Assembly: GCA_016716385.1 (NCBI GenBank)
Contig: JADJWL010000002.1
Span: forward strand, 1 to 64,000
Length of the DNA: 64,000 bases
Reading direction: 5' to 3'
From: Bryobacterales bacterium
GTDB taxonomy: Bacteria; Acidobacteriota; Terriglobia; Bryobacterales; Bryobacteraceae
Part shown: in pieces, positions 7,236 to 15,666 of the stretch
Numbering within the stretch: position 1 is the first letter of the stretch
Layout: each line of letters starts with the position of its first letter
Made by a program: the position numbers and the translations under genes
Notes under the pieces: generated by a model
What the model was told of the DNA's origin: nothing
The model's database searches: none
What the model saw: the letters and a program-made list of their open reading frames with translations, nothing else

Positions 7236-10200
7236 GTGCGATCCATCGTTCCGATCTTTCTATTGCTCGCTTCGGTCATGGCTGGGCAGACGTGGCGGGG
7301 TGTTGTCAGCGGACGCGTAACGGATTCTGAGGAGCAACCTGTTGCCGGCGCCGTCCTCGACATCGTTGAGCAGGAAACGAACCGGCGCCGTACAAGCCGC
7401 TCCGACTCCCAGGGCGAGTTCACGTTCGGCAGCCTGCCTCCGGGCCGCTACCGCCTGGAAGTGGCGCAAGAAGGCTTCCGGAAGCACAGGCAGCCGATTG
7501 ATCTGCTCGTGAACCAAGAGATGCGTATCGAGATCCCTTTGTTGCCGGGACTCACGACCGAGGAAGTAACGGTCACCGCGCGGCGCGAACTTGTGAAGAC
7601 CGACACCGCGGCGGCGAGCACAGTCATCGACAACTTCCTGATCGTCAATCTCCCCCTGGACGGCCGCAACTTCTACGAATTGAGCCTGCTGACGCCCGGC
7701 GTTCTGCCGCCGGCCCAGGGCTCCGCCGGATCGGCGCGTGGCGACTTCGCCGTGAGCGCGAACGGCGCGCGCGAGGATTCGAACTACTTCCTGCTCGACG
7801 GCATCTACAACAGCGATCCGAAGCTCAACGGCGTCTCGGTGACGCCGTCGGTCGATGCCGTGCGTGAGTTCGAAGTGCTGACTTCCAGCTACGAGGCCGC
7901 GTTCGGCCGCAACGCCGGCGCGCAGGTCAATGTTGTCTTGAAGTCGGGCACGAACCGGTTGCACGGGAGCGTCTACGAGTTCTTCCGCAACGCCAAGCTC
8001 GATGCGCGCAACGCCTTCGCTCCCGGCAGTGAACCCCCGCCGCAGTACCAGCGCAACCAGTTCGGCTTCGCGCTCGGCGGACCGCTGCGCAAGAACCGCA
8101 CGTTCTGGTTCGGGGACTACGAAGGCCGCCGCGTCCGCGAGGGCATCACCCGCATCACCAACGTTCCAACCGCCCTCGAGCGGCGCGGGGACTTCAGCCA
8201 AAGCCTGCGCCCGCCGGCCGACCTGTTCACGCAGCGACCGTTCCCCGGCAACCAGATCCCGGTATTCCGCGTGCACCCGGTGGGCCGCGCGGTCGCCGAA
8301 CTCTACCCGCTGCCCAATCGCGACGTCCTCGGAGAAAACTTCGTCTCCGCGCCCGCCGTGCGGGATCGTGCCGACAACTTCGATCTGCGCCTCGATCACG
8401 CGCTGGCGGACAACTCCGACCTGGCGGTCCGGTACAGCTTCGGCGACCGGCTGCTCTACGAGCCCTTTTCCGGGGCGGGCTTCGCACTGGTGCCCAACTT
8501 CGGCAACGATGTTCCGCGGCGCGCCCAGAACCTGATGGTGAGCGAGACCCATACGTTCACGCCGGCGCTGCTGAACGAAGTGCGGCTGTCCTACAACCGC
8601 GTGGCCATCGGAGTCTTCCAGCAGGCGCTCCAGGGCAACCGCAACCAGGATGTGGGTCTGCCGGTCATCTCCTCAAAGGAGCGCGATACGGGTCTCAGCT
8701 TCATTTCCCTTCCCGGCTTCTCCCCGCTCGGCAACGAGTTCAATAATCCCCAGCAAAGCGCGGCCAACAGCTACCAGTTCATCGACCAGCTCACCTGGAT
8801 CCGTGGGCGCCACCAGGTCAAGACCGGGTTCGAGTTCCGCCATGTGCGGCAGAATGCATTTCGCGACGTGCAATCCCGGGGCTTCCTGAACTTCTTCGGA
8901 CTCACCGGCAATCCGTTGGGCGACCTTCTGCAGGGGTTCCCCACCGTGACGGGCGTCGCGCGTCTGGACAACCACCAGAACCTGCGCACCTCAAGCTGGG
9001 CGGGTTTCGTGCAGGATACCTGGCGCGCGGCGCCATCGCTGGTGCTGACGCTCGGCCTGCGCTACGAGTTCAATGCGCCGCCCTTCGACGCGCACGATCG
9101 CGCAAACGTGTACGACTCCGCAACGGGGTCGCTGGTCCCCGTAGGCCGCGACGGCATCCCGCGAGGCGGCTTCCGCGCCGACCGGAACAACTGGGCGCCG
9201 CGCGCCGGCCTGGCGTGGTCACCCGGTTCGGGCGCGACCGTGGTCCGCGCCGGATACGGCCTCTACTACGACCAGGGATCACTCGCGCCGGGCGAAGGCC
9301 TCTACTTCAACGCGCCGTACTTCGACTTCCGCCTGTTCTTCCCGTTCGGCAATACACTCGTCTCGCTCAGCGATCCATTCCCTGCGAATTTCCCTATCCC
9401 GGTGCCATCCTCGGCTCTGACCTTCCAGCCGGACCTGCGCACGCCCTACATGCAGCACTGGAGCCTCAGCGTCCAGCGGGCTCTGGGATCGAGCCGCGTG
9501 GCCGAAGTCGCGTATGTGGGATCCACCGGAACACGCCTGTTGAGCGCGCGCGACATCAACCAGCCCCGCCCGAGCCCGCAGCAGCCGAATCTGCGTCCGA
9601 ACCCGGCGTTCGACGACATTACAGCTCTCGAATCCCGCGGCAATTCGGTGTTTCACAGTCTGCAGGCGCGCTACCAGCAGCGCTTCTGGAAGGGCATGGC
9701 CGCGCTGGCGTCGTACTCCTGGTCGAAATCGATCGACGACGCTTCAGGCTTCTTCCCGAGTGCGGGCGACCCGAACTTCCCGCAAGACAGTTTCAACGTG
9801 GCCGCGGAGCGCTCGCGTTCGAACTTCGACGCGCGCCAGCGCCTGGCGCTCAGTTACTCCTACGACCTCCCGCTCGGCACGGGGTGGCTTTTGGGTGGTT
9901 GGCAGACTAGCGGCGTCTGGACCTTCCAGACCGGGCGCCCGTTCACGGTGGCCCTGTTGTCTGACCTCGACAACAGCAACACGGGACGCTCGGTGATCGG
10001 CTTCGGCGCCAACGACCGGCCGAACGTCATCGGCGACGCCCGCGCCGGCGCGCAGTCCCGCTCGCGCTGGTTCAACACCGACGCCTTCGCCATGCCGCCT
10101 TTCGGAAGCTTCGGCAACGCCGGACGCAACGTGCTGGACGGGCCCGGACTGGCCGCGGTATCGGCAGCGCTGATCAAGAACATCGAATTCAGGGAAACCG

Positions 10201-10352
10201 CGCGGATGCAGGTCCGCGCCGAAGCGTTCAACCTGTTGAACCGCACGAACCTCGATCTGCCCGACAACTTCTTCGGTTCGCCGACCTTTGGGCGCATCCT
10301 CTCCGCGCAGAGCCCGCGGCACATCCAGTTAGGATTGAAGCTGCTGTTCTGA
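7236..10352 (+). CDS. Oar-like TonB-dependent receptor with carboxypeptidase-regulatory-like N-terminus
   Basis: A ~1038-residue outer-membrane protein. It has a signal peptide (IVPIFLLLASVMAG), then an Ig-like carboxypeptidase-regulatory domain (VSGRVTDSEEQPVAGAVLD; FGSLPPGRYRLEV), a plug domain (VTVTARRELVKTDTAAAS; LLDGIYNSDPKLNG; VREFEVLTSSYEAAFGRNAG) and a long beta-barrel ending in IQLGLKLLF with a C-terminal Phe, the BamA-recognised end. This architecture matches the Oar receptors that are greatly expanded in Acidobacteriota; substrates are probably oligosaccharides or peptides, unproven. GTG at 7236 is preferred over GTG 7230 because GAGG lies five bases upstream of it; the difference is two residues. 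No partner SusD-like gene is next to it. Confidence 0.88.
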   Translation: MRSIVPIFLLLASVMAGQTWRGVVSGRVTDSEEQPVAGAVLDIVEQETNRRRTSRSDSQGEFTFGSLPPGRYRLEVAQEGFRKHRQPIDLLVNQEMRIEIPLLPGLTTEEVTVTARRELVKTDTAAASTVIDNFLIVNLPLDGRNFYELSLLTPGVLPPAQGSAGSARGDFAVSANGAREDSNYFLLDGIYNSDPKLNGVSVTPSVDAVREFEVLTSSYEAAFGRNAGAQVNVVLKSGTNRLHGSVYEFFRNAKLDARNAFAPGSEPPPQYQRNQFGFALGGPLRKNRTFWFGDYEGRRVREGITRITNVPTALERRGDFSQSLRPPADLFTQRPFPGNQIPVFRVHPVGRAVAELYPLPNRDVLGENFVSAPAVRDRADNFDLRLDHALADNSDLAVRYSFGDRLLYEPFSGAGFALVPNFGNDVPRRAQNLMVSETHTFTPALLNEVRLSYNRVAIGVFQQALQGNRNQDVGLPVISSKERDTGLSFISLPGFSPLGNEFNNPQQSAANSYQFIDQLTWIRGRHQVKTGFEFRHVRQNAFRDVQSRGFLNFFGLTGNPLGDLLQGFPTVTGVARLDNHQNLRTSSWAGFVQDTWRAAPSLVLTLGLRYEFNAPPFDAHDRANVYDSATGSLVPVGRDGIPRGGFRADRNNWAPRAGLAWSPGSGATVVRAGYGLYYDQGSLAPGEGLYFNAPYFDFRLFFPFGNTLVSLSDPFPANFPIPVPSSALTFQPDLRTPYMQHWSLSVQRALGSSRVAEVAYVGSTGTRLLSARDINQPRPSPQQPNLRPNPAFDDITALESRGNSVFHSLQARYQQRFWKGMAALASYSWSKSIDDASGFFPSAGDPNFPQDSFNVAAERSRSNFDARQRLALSYSYDLPLGTGWLLGGWQTSGVWTFQTGRPFTVALLSDLDNSNTGRSVIGFGANDRPNVIGDARAGAQSRSRWFNTDAFAMPPFGSFGNAGRNVLDGPGLAAVSAALIKNIEFRETARMQVRAEAFNLLNRTNLDLPDNFFGSPTFGRILSAQSPRHIQLGLKLLF

Positions 10353-10435
10353 CCGGCGACAGCATCCCCATTCCAAGCGCACAACCACCGCCGGGGCGTA
10401 GCGCGACGCCCCGGCAGGCCTTGTTACGCCTGCGC

Positions 10436-10464
10436 TTGACTTGCAACCATCCTGCAAGTAGAAT
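10436..10464 (+). promoter_or_regulatory. Sigma-70 promoter of the FecA-like receptor
   Basis: TTGACT (10436-10441), 17 bases, TAGAAT (10459-10464): a near-consensus housekeeping promoter in the gap between the two receptors. The transcript would start near 10471, about 80 bases before the ATG at 10554. I see no obvious Fur-box palindrome. Confidence 0.65.
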
Positions 10465-10553
10465 CGAGGAGTTCGCTTCCTGCGCAGCTCGGCATGGAGC
10501 CATCACCTCAAGAAGGGGACTTTTTGTTAGGCATTTCGGCCTGGAGTGCACTG

Positions 10554-12938
10554 ATGCTTCGATTACTTCTCACTGGTTGTTTCTTGTTCATTTTTTGCAT
10601 GTCTGCCTCGGCGCAGCGCGTCACGCTGAGCGGGCGGATCGTCGATTCCAAGGGAGCGGGCGTCGGCAGCGCGCAGATCGACGTGACGAACCTGGCCGGT
10701 GGCCAGGGTGCTTCCGTCCAGACAGACATCGATGGTTCGTTCCGCGTGAGCCTGACGTCGACGGGCGAGTATGAGTTGTCCGTGAAGGGCCGCGGCCTGG
10801 CGCCGCGCAAGCAGCGCGTCACGGTGGCCGCTGCCAATGTCGAAGCGATTGAGATTCAGTTGGAGCCGGCGGTGCTGGCGCAACAGATTTTCGTCAGCGC
10901 CAACCTGATTGCCGGGGCAAGCGAAGACATCGACAAAATTCCGGGCAGCGTCGAGGTGCTCGATGCGGCAACGCTACGCGATTCGCGCCTGTTCACCTTC
11001 GACGAGGCGCTACGCAAGATTTCCGGAGTGTACGCCCGGCCGGAGGAGGGCTTCGGGCTGCGGCCGAATATCGGCATCCGCGGAATCAACCCGACACGGT
11101 CGGCGCGCGTCCTGCTCCTCGAAGACGGCGTGCCTCTGGCTTACGCCCCTTACGGCGACAACGCGTCCTATTATCATCCGCCAATCGATCGCTTTGACGG
11201 CGTGGAGGTGGTGAAGGGCTCGGGGCAGGTACTGTACGGGCCCATGACCGTCGGAGGCGTAGTGAACTACGTGACGCCGCCAATTCCCGACCGCCAGTCT
11301 GGTTCGATTGCGATCACTGGGGGGAACCGCGATTATCTGAACGCGCACGGCCGCTGGGGCGGTACATTCAACGGCGTCGGAATGCTGCTCGACGGCGTCC
11401 GCAAACAGGGCGAAGGCGCCCGCGACAACATCCGCTCAGGGATCAACGACATCAATTTCAAACTGAACGCGCCGCTGTCGGCGACGCAGATGGTGGCCCT
11501 CAAAATCAACCACTACGACGAAGACTCCCGGGTCACATACTCCGGCCTCACCCTGGACGAATGGCAGGCGGCGCCGCGCTCCAATCCGTTCCGCAACGAC
11601 TCGTTCATCACCCAGCGCACGGGTCTTTCCGGCACGCACAGCGCCGCGCTGACCCCGAACGCGGTTCTCTCCACCAACCTCTACTACTCGCGGTTCACGC
11701 GCGACTGGTGGCGGCAGTCTTCGAACTCGGGCCAGCGTCCCAACCGCATCAACACGCCGGGTTGTGCGGGCATGGTGGACCTTCACACCGGCTGCGGCAA
11801 CGAAGGACGTCTGCGCGAGTATCAGACCTGGGGATTCGATCCGAAGCTCAAGGTGAACCATTCCTGGCTCGGCATCCGCCAGGAGACCGACATCGGCTTC
11901 CGCGGCCACTTCGAGTTCCAGAATCGCATCCAGATGAACGGCAACGCACCGCTCGCGCGCACCGGGACGGTGGTCGAGGACAATCGGCGCACCACGCAAG
12001 GCTGGTCGGGCTTTGTGCAGAACCGCATGTTTCTGGGCAATTTCGTCATCTCGCCGGGCGTCCGTCTCGAGCACGTGCGGTTCGACCGCACCAACCGCCT
12101 GTTCGCCGGCGGCGCCGGCGTTTTCGGAAAGGCGGATCTGACCCAGGTGATCCCGGGCATCGGTGTCTCCTATTCGCCGAACCAGCGGGTCACTTTCTTT
12201 AGCGGCGTCCACCGAGGCTTTGCCCCGCCGCGCGCCGAAGACATCATCAGCAATTCGGGCGGCTTTGTCGAGCTCGATCCCGAGCTGAGCTGGAACTACG
12301 AAGCCGGTGTCCGCACGCGGCCGGCAAACAACTTCACGCTGGACGCCACCTGGTTCCGGATGGACTACCAGAACCAGATCATCCCGGCGAGCTTGGCGGG
12401 AGGGGTCGGTGCGGTGCTGACCAGCGCCGGCGAGACGGTGCATCAGGGCATGGAGGCGAGCGGGCGGTATGACTTCCGCAACGTGCTCGGCACGGGTAAC
12501 AGCCTCTACCTGCGGGGCGCCCACACCTGGCTGCCGACGGCGCGCTTCGAAGGAGTACGGTTCTCCGGTGTCTCAGGCTTCGGAAACGTGCTGGTGACGG
12601 GAAACCGCCTGCCGTATGCCTCGGAGTACCTCAGCACCACGAGTCTGGGGTTCCTGCATCGCAGGGGTGTCCATGCATTCATTGAGGCGGTGCACACAGG
12701 GCGTCAGTTCGGTGACGATCTCAATACGGTCAACTCCACACCCAACGGGCAGCGCGGCGTCATCCCCGGCAACGTCCTTTGGAACGCCACGCTGAATGTC
12801 CCACTGGAGGCCCAGCGCACGACGCTCTTCATCACGGCCAAGAACCTCACCGACCGCACCGTAATTGTCGACCGCGTGCGCGGCATCCTGCCCAACTCAC
12901 CCCGTCTGATCCAGGCCGGGTTCCGGTTCGACTTCTGA
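10554..12938 (+). CDS. TonB-dependent siderophore-type receptor (FecA-like)
   Basis: A 794-residue outer-membrane receptor. Order: signal peptide (MLRLLLTGCFLFIFCMSASA), a carboxypeptidase-regulatory-like domain (VTLSGRIVDSKGAGVG), a plug (DKIPGSVEVLDAATLRDS; IGIRGINPTRSARVLLLEDG; VEVVKGSGQVLYGP; GGVVNYVTPPIPDR) and a 22-strand barrel ending in LIQAGFRFDF. The plug blocks match Fe(III)-dicitrate/xenosiderophore receptors. An extracellular loop carries a Cys pair (CAGMVDLHTGC). ATG 10554 is chosen because it starts the signal peptide and has GGAG eight bases upstream; an in-frame upstream start at 10494 adds only polar residues. It has its own strong promoter and converges on ggt. Confidence 0.88.
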   Translation: MLRLLLTGCFLFIFCMSASAQRVTLSGRIVDSKGAGVGSAQIDVTNLAGGQGASVQTDIDGSFRVSLTSTGEYELSVKGRGLAPRKQRVTVAAANVEAIEIQLEPAVLAQQIFVSANLIAGASEDIDKIPGSVEVLDAATLRDSRLFTFDEALRKISGVYARPEEGFGLRPNIGIRGINPTRSARVLLLEDGVPLAYAPYGDNASYYHPPIDRFDGVEVVKGSGQVLYGPMTVGGVVNYVTPPIPDRQSGSIAITGGNRDYLNAHGRWGGTFNGVGMLLDGVRKQGEGARDNIRSGINDINFKLNAPLSATQMVALKINHYDEDSRVTYSGLTLDEWQAAPRSNPFRNDSFITQRTGLSGTHSAALTPNAVLSTNLYYSRFTRDWWRQSSNSGQRPNRINTPGCAGMVDLHTGCGNEGRLREYQTWGFDPKLKVNHSWLGIRQETDIGFRGHFEFQNRIQMNGNAPLARTGTVVEDNRRTTQGWSGFVQNRMFLGNFVISPGVRLEHVRFDRTNRLFAGGAGVFGKADLTQVIPGIGVSYSPNQRVTFFSGVHRGFAPPRAEDIISNSGGFVELDPELSWNYEAGVRTRPANNFTLDATWFRMDYQNQIIPASLAGGVGAVLTSAGETVHQGMEASGRYDFRNVLGTGNSLYLRGAHTWLPTARFEGVRFSGVSGFGNVLVTGNRLPYASEYLSTTSLGFLHRRGVHAFIEAVHTGRQFGDDLNTVNSTPNGQRGVIPGNVLWNATLNVPLEAQRTTLFITAKNLTDRTVIVDRVRGILPNSPRLIQAGFRFDF

Positions 12939-12977
12939 TCGGAACGCCCGTCGCTGGCGCATTCGCTTGGGCGCCCG

Positions 12978-14678
12978 TCACCAGCCAGCTATATAGCTGT
13001 CGGTGGCGGGCGCCGCTCCTCCGAGCAGGATGCCGCGAGGGTCGCGTGCGACGGCCTTCACCCCTCCGACTCCGAAAGCCGGATGCGTGGTCACACGGTG
13101 GCCTCGCTTCTCCAGTCCGGCCCTCACTTGGTTCTCGATCCGCTCGGAAACCGCCAGCCGGTTGCCGATCCCGTGCGGGGTGCGGGAAGCCACGAACGCC
13201 GAGGTCAGCGCATACGGCTGCTCCACCGCCTGCTGCAGGTTCATCCCGAACTCGGCCGTGTTCAGAAAGAACTGCAACTGCGATTGCGGAATTGTATCGC
13301 CGCCCGGTGTCCCGAACGCCATCACGGCCTCGCCGCCGCGCAGCGCAAGGCAAGGACTCAACCCGTGCCGGGGCCGCTTTCCGGGCGCGATGCAATTCGG
13401 ATGGTCGGGTTCCACGCGGAACAGCGACATCCAGTTGTTCAGGAAGAACCCGCCCCCCTCGCCGTCCACATACTGTGCGTTGCCGAAGTCGGAGGAAATC
13501 GTGGACGTTACCGACGCCATGTTGCCCTCGCGATCGATCACACCGCAATAGGTGGTGAGCCCTTCGATCCAGTCCGGGTACGCGCTGGCAGTGAGATTGA
13601 GCGGATCGCCGTGCGCTTCGTTGGGATTTAGGACGCTGTCCGGGCGGATGCGGGCGCGCTGCCGGGCCGCATAGGCATCGGTCAGGAGCCTCCGCACGTC
13701 CGCGCGGTGCGGGAAGCGCGGGTCGGAGATCCAGGTATCGCGGTCAGCGAAGCTGATCTTCATGGCTTCGGCGACGTGATGCAGATACGCCGGCGAATTG
13801 TGGCCCATCCCGCGCAGGTCGAGGCCTTCGAGAATCTTCAACGACTCGAGCATCACGTGGGCGTACGACGTGGGCGGCGCAGCGTAGAGATCGAAGTCCT
13901 TGTAACGGATGTGCAGTGGCTCCGTTTCCTCGGCGGTGAAGCCGGCCAGGTCGGCTTCGGTGAGGATGCCGCCCTGTGCTTCCAGAAATCCGGCGATGCG
14001 CCGCGCGGTGACGCCGCGGTAGAAGCCGTCCCGTCCGGACTGAGCGATCCGCCGGAATGTGGCGGCAAGATCTTTCTGCACGATGTGCTGTCCCATGCGC
14101 GGCCACTCGCCGCCGGCTTTCCAGAACGCGACCGTCGACGGGTGTGGATCGAGGCGTGACGCGTTGCGCTGGAACACGTTCTGCATGTTTTCGCTCGTGC
14201 CGAAGCCGTGCTCGGCCAGGTCGATCGCCGGCGCCAGCAGCGCGGGTGGCTTCAACTTGCCGTACTTGCCGGCCGCGGTGAGAAGTCCGTCCACGGCGCC
14301 CGGCACGACCGGCGCGAGCGGACCGTCCATCGGAATGCCGCCATTGGCGAACCGCTCGGGCGTCGCAGCCTGTGGCGCCCAGCCGTTGCCGTTGATGTAG
14401 ACAATCCGCTTCTCCCGGGCAAGGTAGAGCAGGATGGCCGCGTGTCCGCCGATTCCGGCGCGGCTGGGCTCGACGACGGTGGACGCCAACGCGGCCGCGG
14501 CCGCGGCGTCCACGGCGTTGCCGCCCTGTTCCAGCATGCGGAAGCCGGCCATCGCCGTCATGTAGTGGCCCGTGGCGACGATCCCGTGGCGGGCCATGTA
14601 GACCGGCCGCCAGGTCGATGTCTGGCCGGCCAGCGAGGCGGCCGCCAGCGGGGTCAGGAGGAACTCTCGACGGAGCAT
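12978..14678 (-). CDS. ggt: Gamma-glutamyltransferase, exported
   Basis: A 566-residue proenzyme of the Ntn-hydrolase fold that cleaves gamma-glutamyl bonds (glutathione and similar). The N-terminus MLRREFLLTPLAAASLAG is an export signal with a Tat-like RREFL. Large-subunit blocks: GGNAVDAAAAAAL, EPSRAGIGGHA, GPLAPVVPGAVDG. Self-cleavage should occur before the Thr of LTTYCGVID, the small-subunit start (family T-T-H), giving NMASVTSTISSDFG with oxyanion Ser residues, then FGTPGGDTIPQSQLQ. Tyr replaces the usual His after the Thr pair. A TACTAT box nine bases before the ATG suggests a leaderless message. It may equally be a cephalosporin-acylase-like relative; GGT is the better guess. Confidence 0.88.
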   Translation of the reverse strand: MLRREFLLTPLAAASLAGQTSTWRPVYMARHGIVATGHYMTAMAGFRMLEQGGNAVDAAAAAALASTVVEPSRAGIGGHAAILLYLAREKRIVYINGNGWAPQAATPERFANGGIPMDGPLAPVVPGAVDGLLTAAGKYGKLKPPALLAPAIDLAEHGFGTSENMQNVFQRNASRLDPHPSTVAFWKAGGEWPRMGQHIVQKDLAATFRRIAQSGRDGFYRGVTARRIAGFLEAQGGILTEADLAGFTAEETEPLHIRYKDFDLYAAPPTSYAHVMLESLKILEGLDLRGMGHNSPAYLHHVAEAMKISFADRDTWISDPRFPHRADVRRLLTDAYAARQRARIRPDSVLNPNEAHGDPLNLTASAYPDWIEGLTTYCGVIDREGNMASVTSTISSDFGNAQYVDGEGGGFFLNNWMSLFRVEPDHPNCIAPGKRPRHGLSPCLALRGGEAVMAFGTPGGDTIPQSQLQFFLNTAEFGMNLQQAVEQPYALTSAFVASRTPHGIGNRLAVSERIENQVRAGLEKRGHRVTTHPAFGVGGVKAVARDPRGILLGGAAPATDSYIAGW

Positions 14679-14687
14679 GATTCCGTC

Positions 14688-14693
14688 ATAGTA
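14688..14693 (-). promoter_or_regulatory. -10 box before ggt
   Basis: TACTAT on the minus strand, nine bases before the ATG at 14678, with no ribosome binding site between them. Fits the leaderless pattern seen at other genes of the window. Confidence 0.4.
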
Positions 14694-14730
14694 GCCCGCG
14701 GGTCGCGGTCGCAGCCAGCCCGGAAGCGAT

Positions 14731-15666
14731 TCAGCGATGGGCGGCGATCAAGCCGTCGAGCAGCGACCTCGCGTCCCGCTGTCCGGCGACCGCAAGAGCC
14801 TCGCGGAGCAAGCCACTCATGCGCCGGCCGAAGCGCCAGTACGTCGCCGGCGACGCGTAGTAGCTCCAGAGCGATTCGGAATAGCGGCCAGCCGGTTCCG
14901 GCTCACTCGGCGCGCACGGTTCGTCCGTCTTGACGCCCACAGCAAGTATGTTGCGATCGAACGCACCGGTCTCGAGGAAAGCGATCGCAAATCCCGCTTG
15001 CCCCAGGACGCGGCGAAGCGTCGCGGGAGAGAACCCGTAGAGATGCGCCGGGTGAAAGCGCTTCCGCGGATGCTGGTGCCTCGACCCGATATTCGGAACC
15101 TCGACGATGATCCGGCCCCCATCTGCCAGCCACTCGCGGCATTGGCGCAGAGCCGTCAGAGGCTCGGGAAGATGCTCGAGGACGTGAAAGAGCGTCACCA
15201 CCTCGAAGGATCCGGCGCTGAAGGACGCCTCCCACATCGGACACGCCGTCACATCCACGCCCAGAACCTCGCGCGCGAAACCGCCGTAGCCGGCATCGAG
15301 CTCGATGCCCCTCGGCCGGTAGCCGGACTGCTCCAGCACGTACAACCATTCCCCGCCTCCGGCGCCCACGTCGAGAACCCGCCCGCCAGCGGGCAAATGA
15401 GTGCGGAGGGTGTCGAGCCGGTCCAGGGCGAGACGACCGGCCCGGTACACGTGCTTCAGGCGGGGCTGGCGGATGCCCTTATACTGCAGCCGGTATTCCT
15501 CCTCATAAAAGCGCCGCAGTTCGCCCATGTCGGGCAAGGGATCCACACGAATCAGGCCGCAGACCTCGCATGCCACCGAGCGCAGAGGTTTGCCGTCGCG
15601 GTCTTCGAGGCCCGCGATCGTCCAGTCGCTGGCGCCGCAGGCGATACATGTGGGTGTGGAATTCAC
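14731..15666 (-). CDS. SAM-dependent methyltransferase with N-terminal zinc ribbon
   Basis: A 311-residue class I methyltransferase. Residues ~8-40 hold two Cys pairs (CIACG and CEVCG), a small zinc ribbon common in methyltransferases of surface-glycan clusters. The SAM motif is VLDVGAGGGEWL at ~95-106, followed by GIELDAGYGG (acidic ribose ligand) and the post-I block VVTLFHVLEHLPEPL. Its start overlaps the stop of the upstream glycosyltransferase by four bases (ATGA), so it is the last gene of a translationally coupled run. It probably methylates a sugar or lipid-linked intermediate made by its neighbours; this is inferred from context. Confidence 0.82.
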   Translation of the reverse strand: MNSTPTCIACGASDWTIAGLEDRDGKPLRSVACEVCGLIRVDPLPDMGELRRFYEEEYRLQYKGIRQPRLKHVYRAGRLALDRLDTLRTHLPAGGRVLDVGAGGGEWLYVLEQSGYRPRGIELDAGYGGFAREVLGVDVTACPMWEASFSAGSFEVVTLFHVLEHLPEPLTALRQCREWLADGGRIIVEVPNIGSRHQHPRKRFHPAHLYGFSPATLRRVLGQAGFAIAFLETGAFDRNILAVGVKTDEPCAPSEPEPAGRYSESLWSYYASPATYWRFGRRMSGLLREALAVAGQRDARSLLDGLIAAHR

